Shown here piece by piece: positions 57,595-64,000 of a DNA stretch of 64,000 nt. The translations under genes were made by a program, and so were the position numbers. Source of the stretch: Amaurobius ferox (Eukaryota; Arthropoda; Arachnida; Araneae; Amaurobiidae). The stretch covers positions 94,906,914 through 94,970,913 of the forward strand of contig OX578138.1 of assembly GCA_951213105.1 (NCBI GenBank). The letters are read 5' to 3'. A model generated the notes under the pieces. That model saw only the letters and a list, made by a program, of their open reading frames with translations, did no database searches and was not told the DNA's origin. Numbering within the stretch: the stretch's first letter is position 1; each line of letters begins with the position of its first letter.

Positions 57595-59879
57595 CAGTGA
57601 CCGCCGCTTATAAGAAACACGTTCGTTTCGCTCGTTTTGTTTCTTATAAGCAGTTGTTTCTTAAATCCGGAAATTTTTTAAATATCGTTCTTCTATTGTA
57701 AATACTAACTATTGAACACAGTTTTACAGAATTTAAAAGATAAATGTATATAAGTAAAACATTAGTAAGTACATAATACATTTGTAAATTGAGTTTTGCA
57801 TTCCAAAATATTTCTTATTTTACGAATTAAGCCTTACAACTTAAAATATTATCTGTATGCATATACTAGTATGTAGTTAAATAAGAATAAAAAGTAAAAC
57901 TCATAGGTCGTTCATTTATGTATAAGAGCATAGTACATTTTCATACATACCGTAATCTATTACTGAGGAACAGCAAAAAATTTATCCAGTGTTGTTTGTG
58001 CTAACGAGTCTGTGATTAGTTTACGTACATCCATTTCTAAATCATAAAATAGTCCATAAACTTTTTCTGACGCCACCTCTATGTTCAAGAGTTTTTCTAA
58101 TTATAGTTAGGGCTTCTCGCGACTGTTTGGCTGTAGGAAAATTTTCTTCTTGTGGAACGTCGTCTTCATTTTCTTCTTCATTGCAAACATTCTGAATTTC
58201 CGCCACTATGTCATCATCACTTTTTTCTTCAGATGTTTGTAAATTTTCGTCGATGTGAATCCATTCTTCGAAAGGTGCTTCTAATTCTTCATCTTCTGCT
58301 GGTATGTCAACATTATTTTTCAAAAATCCTGCTTTACGGAAGCAATTAAAAATGCATATGTCAGAAACATTTTTCCATGCGCCTGCGATCATATGGATAG
58401 CATCAAGCAAGGTTATTTTCTTGCTTATTTCGGAAGCCGATCCTTTCTCTTCATCAATTGCATCCACTATTTTCTGTCGCAAATTTGATCAATAGAGAGT
58501 TTTAAATGTTTTAAATGCCTTGGTCAAGAGGCTGTATGATGGAAGTTGTATTGGGTGGCAAAAAACAAAGTTCAATGTTTGTCAGCTGTACTACAGGATG
58601 AGACGAACAGTTGTCAAGGATTAAAATAATTTTTTCTTTTCCCATCTGTTCCCTGTCCCACTTTAACAAAAAGTCTACTTGCCATCCAGGCATTCTTTGA
58701 ATTTTCGTAGATCACTGGCAATTTTTTTATTCCAATTAAACAGCGAGGACGTTTGCTTTTGCCAATAACTAAAGGGCTTTTTTTTACAGTTCCCGTCATA
58801 TTAGTTGTTAACAGAACTGTAACTCGATCTTTTTGTTTTTTTCCAACGGAGGATAGATCATTTTTGAGCATCATTGTATACTCGGGCATCGCTCTAAAAT
58901 AGAGCCCAGTCTCGTCAGTGTTAAAAATTTGATGAGGCGCGTATTTTTCTAATAGAGGTGGTAAGCTATGCGTAATCCATGAAGATGCCGACTCGGAGTC
59001 CGCGTCCTGCTTCTCTCCATAATTTTTTTTGTACACAATGTTATTTCGTTCTTTCCAGCGGCTTAACCAACCATCAGTCGCACGGAACTCTTTTTCTCCT
59101 AATTTTTCCCTCAAAATTTTCTGCTTTTTTTAGTAAAATTGCCCTACTGATAGGAATGTTCTTTAATCTGGCGTTAGAAAACCATTGTAAGAGTGCTTCC
59201 TCTATAGCAGCTGCCTTTCCTTCTCGTTTCCGATTTCTTTGAAGATTACAATTTGGCGTCAAAATTTCATTTCTGCCTTTCAGGATTTTACATAATGTTG
59301 AGTGCGGAATTTCTAATGCAGAAGCAGCTTCTCTTTGACTACACGGAGATAGAGAATCATACTTTTTAAGTAAACTTTGCTTTTCAAGCAAAGTAATGGT
59401 TTTTCTCTTTTGCGACATGTTTCCACTAGCAAAACATAAAATGACTAACTAAAACTGTACGAATCTTATTTGAGTGCATAAGTAAAGATGCCTTTACTTA
59501 TCAGTACGTTTCCTTAACTGCCAAAAGATTAAAACTCGTTTCTTACTGGTTTGGGGTTGCTCCTCCTAAGCCTTTCAACGGAGAAATTCTTTGTCATCCT
59601 TTGTTACATAGCAAACTTCCACCCCCTCCCCGTACGCTCAGAGACAAGAGATAACAACTCGTCCTTCAGTTAACCTTAAACAAATCGATTTTTTTTCACC
59701 CGCGTCGCAAGGAAATCAACAAATTTTCTGTAGGAAACTGTTTCTTATAAGCGGAATCGTGTTTCGTATAAGCGACACAATTTTAATGTTAAAACGAAGT
59801 TTGTATTTGTTTCTGTCATTTTGGGTCTTATAAACGGCTGTTTCTTATAACCACTGAATCTTATAACCGGCGGTCACTG
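57595..59879 (-). mobile_element. Pogo/Tigger-like DNA transposon, 2285 bp
   Basis: Terminal inverted repeats begin CAGTGACCGCCGCTTATAAG (57595) and, on the other strand from 59879, CAGTGACCGCCGGTTATAAG: 19 of 20 bases match. TA flanks both sides (57593-57594; 59880-59881), the target duplication of this superfamily. The motif TTTCTTATAAGCGG recurs near both ends, probably as transposase-binding sites. A broken transposase occupies the middle. A paralogous R4 copy (60409-60410) preserves the unfilled TA target. Confidence 0.9.
58042..59418 (-). pseudogene. Tigger-like transposase with CENP-B-type HTH, broken
   Basis: The first segment (59418-59074) starts MSQKRKTITLLEKQSLLKKY and carries the CENP-B/Psq helix-turn-helix (SQREAASALEIPHSTLCKIL). 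The second (to about 58690) ends the CENPB-type DNA-binding domain (GWLSRWKERNNI) and has FNTDETGLYF with the first catalytic Asp. The third (58693-58511) has LILDNCSSH (second Asp) and NTTSIIQPLDQG (third Asp). The fourth (58482-58042) is the acidic C-terminus. Frame changes lie near 59115, 58690 and 58510, and an in-frame TGA follows the last. All three DDE aspartates remain readable. It is inactive as it stands. Confidence 0.85.
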
Positions 59880-59985
59880 TATCTACTATAAGAAAAACTT
59901 ATTTTTTTTTATTGTAAAAGTAGTGAATTCATTGCATTATAAGTCAAGGAAAGTCATGTGTTGCACATCAGATTTTTACATAATC

Positions 59986-60299
59986 CTTTATTTTTCTAAC
60001 TCATATTTTATTAACAACTACCAGATATGCTTACCGTTGCACTTGAATTAAAATATGTAGAAATTGTAGTAGTAATGCAAATAATATTGATCTTCAAAAA
60101 AATATATTAAAATACCGGTCTTTACCCACTAACGGCCACTAAATATAGCAACCAGATATACAATTATATTTTCAAATTTTAAGTTATGCTTGGCGACTCA
60201 TTCTCGACTCTATGCAATTCAAGTCTCTTCGCAGTTATCTTTGACATCATCCTCATTGGGATTGGACGTCAAGTCCAATCCCCATGTCCTTTCCGAATT
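59986..60299. other. No gene; short hairpin at 60258-60282
   Basis: GGGATTGGAC and GTCCAATCCC form a perfect 10-bp stem with a 5-nt loop, close to the 3' end of the next R4 copy. Otherwise nothing is recognised. Confidence 0.45.
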
Positions 60300-60596
60300 T
60301 GCATTCCTGGAATAAAAAAATCTGATGTAGGCAACACATGACTTTCCTTATATAATGAAATGAATTTACTACTTTAAAGTAAAATAAATAGGTTTTTCTT
60401 CTAGTAGATACTAATATCCTTTCCAAGATATTAAATTTTCGACAATTAGTCGTCATTTTCATTGATTTAGCGTCATTTTTATCCATTTGGCGAGATTTTC
60501 GTTAATTTGGCAACATTCCAAAAAGTCGCCAAGTTGGCGACATTCCGCCAATTTCGTCGCCAAAATCTCGCCAAGCGTTACGGACGAAGAAATAAG

Positions 60597-60649
<53 letters not shown>

Positions 60650-61378
60650 TATTAGATATTGAATTTTCGACATAAATTATATAACTATTATTATATATTT
60701 AAATATTATATAACTTATTAGATATTGAATTTTCCACAATTAGTCGTCATTTTCATTGATTTAGCGTCATTTTTATCCATTTGGCGAGATTTTCGTTAAT
60801 TTGGCAGCATTTCAAAAAGTCGCCAAGTTGGCGACATTTTGCCAATTTCGTCGCCAAATTTTCGCCAAGCTTTACTGACGGAGAAATAAGTTATTCTTAT
60901 AACAGATAAATATTGGCGTTCAAATACAAAAGTATTACTCGAAATATCTTTTTTCATGAATGGAACGAGCTTGATCCACGAGAATGATGTCACCCAATTT
61001 ATCGCATGGTATTACATATGAAAAGTGAACATGTTTCTCAATAGGAAATATATTTTTTTTATTTTATATGAATTTTTGATAATTTTTTTGAAAAATGTGC
61101 AATATCTCGAGAACGGTTCATGTTAGCGTTCTAAATTTTATGTTAATCGTTTTCTAATGAAAAATTACATAAGAAATGTCTATTTGCGTAACTTTATTAG
61201 CGGTTTTTATTTTTTGACGATTTTTTCAAAATTTCACTCGAAAATTTTGGCGGGTTCTGAACATTCGATTACGTTTAAAAACAATAGGCTTCCAGTGTTT
61301 ACGGATTGTGATTTTTGTACCAAATTTCGTTCGATTCGGTCCATTCGTTCGTCAGTTATGGTCTCCACAGACCCACTG

Positions 61379-61412
<34 letters not shown>

Positions 61413-61421
61413 ACACACATA

Positions 61422-61457
<36 letters not shown>

Positions 61458-61572
61458 TCACTTCAAAAATGTTTGACTCGTGATCAGGGATGCTTGAAAC
61501 GTGCTCTCCCGTCGAAAACTCGAATTCGAATTTTCGACCCCGTCACAATACTTTCCTTATACATTATGTATA
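60300..61572 (-). repeat. Family R4 repeat, inverted copy with empty Tigger site
   Basis: On the - strand it runs from GACGGGGTCGAAAATTCGAA (about 61545) through a (GT)n tract (61380-61455) to GGAAAGTCATGTGTTGCCTA (60330-60350). The module at 60430-60570 is duplicated at 60725-60870, with a (TA)n tract (60599-60645) between. At 60400-60425 the sequence is uninterrupted where the other copy has Tigger. Confidence 0.65.
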
Positions 61573-62514
61573 TAAGGAAAGTAATATTGTATAAGATCCA
61601 TGGTACTGCGTTTCTATCGTTGAATTGTACATTTAGCGATTTGTATGACAACATGTATGACGATTTCAAAGTACCCAATTAACTTATATTTCGCGAACTC
61701 TAAGCAAGCAATTACCATTAATGATAGAATCCTCAGTAAGTGAATAATATAGTCCATATATGAAAATACATTAACTAATTCATCAATTAAGCATCATTTT
61801 TATTAATTTGGCGTCAATTTTCCAATTTTTCCGATATTTTTGTCAATGCAGGACGACATATTGCCAAGTTGGGGATACTTTTCTAAATTATTCGCCAAGT
61901 TAACCAAATGCATCAGCGAGTGTTGCAAATAAACGGAGAGAAGAGCATGTCTTATATACTAGAAAGTATGTCAAGTCATATGACGGAAATCAGAATTTGA
62001 GAAACATTACTTCCAAATTATTTGGCGTCATTTTTATCAATTTGACGACATATTTGTTACTTTGGCACTATATTAAATAGTTGCCATGTTGACGATGTCC
62101 TGCTAACTTTCTCGCCAAACGTTACGGACGGACGGAAAAATGGGTTATTCTTATAGTCTACTCTTGTGTTCCTTCCAAAATATTGAACTTTCATCAATTA
62201 ATCGTGATTTTTATTGATTTAGCGTCATTTTTATGAATTTGGTGACATTTTCGTGAATTTGACAACATTTAAAAGTCACCAAGTTACCAACATTTCGCCA
62301 AAATCTCGCCAAGCGTTACGGACGAAGAAATAAGTTATCCTTCTAGCAGATAACTGACTATTGGAGTCGAAATAAAAAAGTATTACCCAAAGAATATTTT
62401 CTTATACATGTAACAAGCTAGATCCACGAGAATGATTTCATCAAATTTATCATATGATATTATTTGTGATAAGTGAACATATTTCACAATAATTAGTATG
62501 TTTTTTATTTTATA
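61573..62514 (-). repeat. R4-like repeats, scrambled
   Basis: At least three blocks with GCGTCATTTTTAT-type and CGCCAAGCGTTACGGACG-type motifs (61790-61920, 62020-62120, 62170-62514). The last is colinear with 60435-61060. The stretch is cut off by the Helitron at 62515. Confidence 0.45.
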
Positions 62515-64000
62515 CTAGCCACCTTTGGCGACCAGCCTGTTCGCTACCCTTGAAAATTCTGACCGTGGCAAACTCGTTGGCGCGACCTACCAGAAAGGTG
62601 TAAGGTAACTGCTTGGAAGGCCAGGAAGTGCCACACAATTTAGACCGGAACCCAATGGGGGAGGCATCCAATGAGACCGTACCCTCCTTCCCCTACCACA
62701 AACCTCTCGGAAGGACTTGCAGTCCCACACGTTTAACGTGATCGTACTCCGCGTGAACACGGCTGCAGTTTTGGCAATGGCGGGAATCGAACCCGGGCCT
62801 ACCGAGTGAAATTCCCGCGCGCTAACCACTGGGCTACCGTGCCATCCGCGACAATCTCCATAACTTTATTTTTATTCGGCAATTTTGGGAATCGAACCCG
62901 GGCCTACCAAGTGCAAATCCCGCGCACTAACCACTGGGGTACTTCACCCTCCGCGATATTCTTCATAACTTATTTTTATTCACCCAATTTAGACCGGAAC
63001 CAAGTGGGAGAAGCATCCACAGGGACCGTACCCTTCTTCCCCTACCACCAACCTCTCGGAAGGACTTACAGACCCACATGTTTAACGTGATCGTACTCCG
63101 CGTAAACACGGCGGCAATTTTGGGAATCAAACCCGGGCCTACCGAGTGCAATTTCCGCGCGCTAACCATTGGGCTACTTTGCCCTACGCGACAATCTCCA
63201 TAACTTTCTTTTTATTCATCCAATTTAGACCGTACCCTCCTTCCCCTACCACCAACTTCTCGGAAGGACTCACGGACCCACATGTTTAACGTGCTCGTAC
63301 TCCGCGTAAACACGGCGGCAATTTTGGGAATCGAACCCGGGCCTGGTAACTGGTTGGACGGCCAGGATGTGCCACCCAATTTAGACCGGAACCCAGTGGG
63401 GGAGGCATCCACAGGGAACGCACCCTCCTTCCCCTACCACCAACCTCTCGGAAAAACATACGGACCCATATGTTTAACGTGATCGTACTCCATGTCAGTG
63501 GCGGAAATCGAACCCGGGCCTACCGCGTGCAATTCCCGCGCGCTAACCACTGGGCTACTTCGCCCTCCGCGACAATCTCCATAACTTTCTTTTTATTCAC
63601 CCAATTTAGACCGTACCCTCCTTCCCCTACCACCAACCTCTCGGAAGGACTCACGAACCCACATGTTTAACGTGATCGTACTCTGCGTGAACGTGGCGTA
63701 AGTTTTGGCAGTGGCGGGAATCGAACCCGGGCCTACTGAGTGCAATTCCCGCGCGCTAACCACTGGGCTGCCGCGCCCTCCGCGACAATCTCCATAACTT
63801 TCTACATATTCACCCAATTTAGACGGGAACCCAGTGGGGGAGGCATCCACAGGGGCCGTATCCTCCTTCCCCTACCACCAACCTCTCGGAAGGACTTACG
63901 GACCCACATATTTAACGTGATCGTATTCCACGTAAACACGGCGGCAGTTTTGGCAGTGGCGGGAATCGAACCCGGGCCTACCGCTAACTTCCCGCTCGCT
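62515..64000 (-). mobile_element. Helitron family C copy 2, cut by window end
   Basis: The 3' end is exact: CTAG at 62515-62518 after A. The hairpin has one change against copy 1 (GGTGGC for GGCGGC). 62519-63350 follows 45281-46100 almost base for base. The SINE-unit array then continues differently, with B-box complements near 62786, 62889, 63126, 63327, 63508, 63718 and 63965. It is inserted in an R4 tail. The 5' end lies beyond the window. Confidence 0.8.

Larger units (their letters stand above)
56750..59985 (+). repeat. Family R4 repeat hosting a Tigger element
   Basis: Starts ATAAGGAAAGTATTGTGACG with the palindromic TCGAAAATTCGAATTCGA, a (GT)n tract (56870-56920), then a stretch with repeated GCCAAATTAACGAAAA-like units (57430-57560). 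It is interrupted by Tigger at 57595-59879 and resumes at 59882 to end in GGAAAGTCATGTGTTGCACA (about 59949-59968). Without the insert it is about 950 bp. Superfamily unknown; it has microsatellite and end motifs reminiscent of rolling-circle elements. Confidence 0.6.

Noticed and set aside
61157..61483. 108-codon frame with a TH-repeat tail
   Set aside because: The tail is the (CA)n microsatellite of an R4 copy and the rest matches other non-coding R4 copies.

Overview
This window is AT-rich, gene-poor eukaryotic DNA, almost certainly arthropod and most likely from a spider. The strongest taxonomic clue is a broken non-LTR retrotransposon at 54.35-55.29 kb: its RNase H region and its C-terminal zinc-knuckle tail (ASPDHILSCLGL, then DPLLVLDFLR) look like the very abundant element I know from orb-weaver spider genomes. 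Arthropod-style Helitron ends, tRNA- and 5S-derived SINEs, and a pogo/Tigger transposon fit the same origin. I see no intact host protein-coding gene. The only host-gene candidates are a 28-codon open tail at the left edge followed by a T-rich stretch resembling a 3' UTR (2-2245), and a weak 54-codon mini-gene candidate near 2.7 kb.

Layout. 0-2.3 kb: possible end of a gene. 3.2-9.2 kb: four copies of a Helentron/HINE-like family (here family H), two facing each other. 10.3-10.8 kb: family R5 repeat. 11.1-21.4 kb: three roughly 3.4-kb non-autonomous Helitrons (family T) in alternating orientation. 22.4-28.1 kb: reverse-transcriptase elements arranged as palindromes and bordered by (TA)n tracts. 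28.9-36.7 kb: a Tc1 transposase scrap, R4/R5 and H fragments, minisatellites, a long-arm fold-back MITE, direct duplications and a 375-bp tandem repeat. 36.7-39.0 kb: a fourth, shorter family-T Helitron. 41.1-42.6 kb: a Helitron 3' end followed by a 211/227-bp satellite. 42.6-44.3 kb: SINE cluster, including two 5S-tRNA chimeric SINEs with 14-bp target duplications. 45.28-48.04 kb: a complete second-type Helitron (family C) carrying a tandem array of tRNA-headed SINE units; a second copy starts at 62515 and runs off the window. 48-62.5 kb: R4 and H copies nested in each other, an inverted-repeat MITE, the LINE fragment, and a 2285-bp pogo/Tigger element whose empty target site survives in a neighbouring R4 copy.

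The elements interact by nesting and by probable trans-mobilisation. The SINEs end in an (AAC)n tail, as does the LINE. Tigger sits inside R4. Family-H copies interrupt R4. A Helitron sits in the R4 tail. Every transposon protein visible is frameshifted or truncated. Copies were grouped by reading the sequence, without alignment software, so repeat boundaries are approximate unless base-exact ends are stated.
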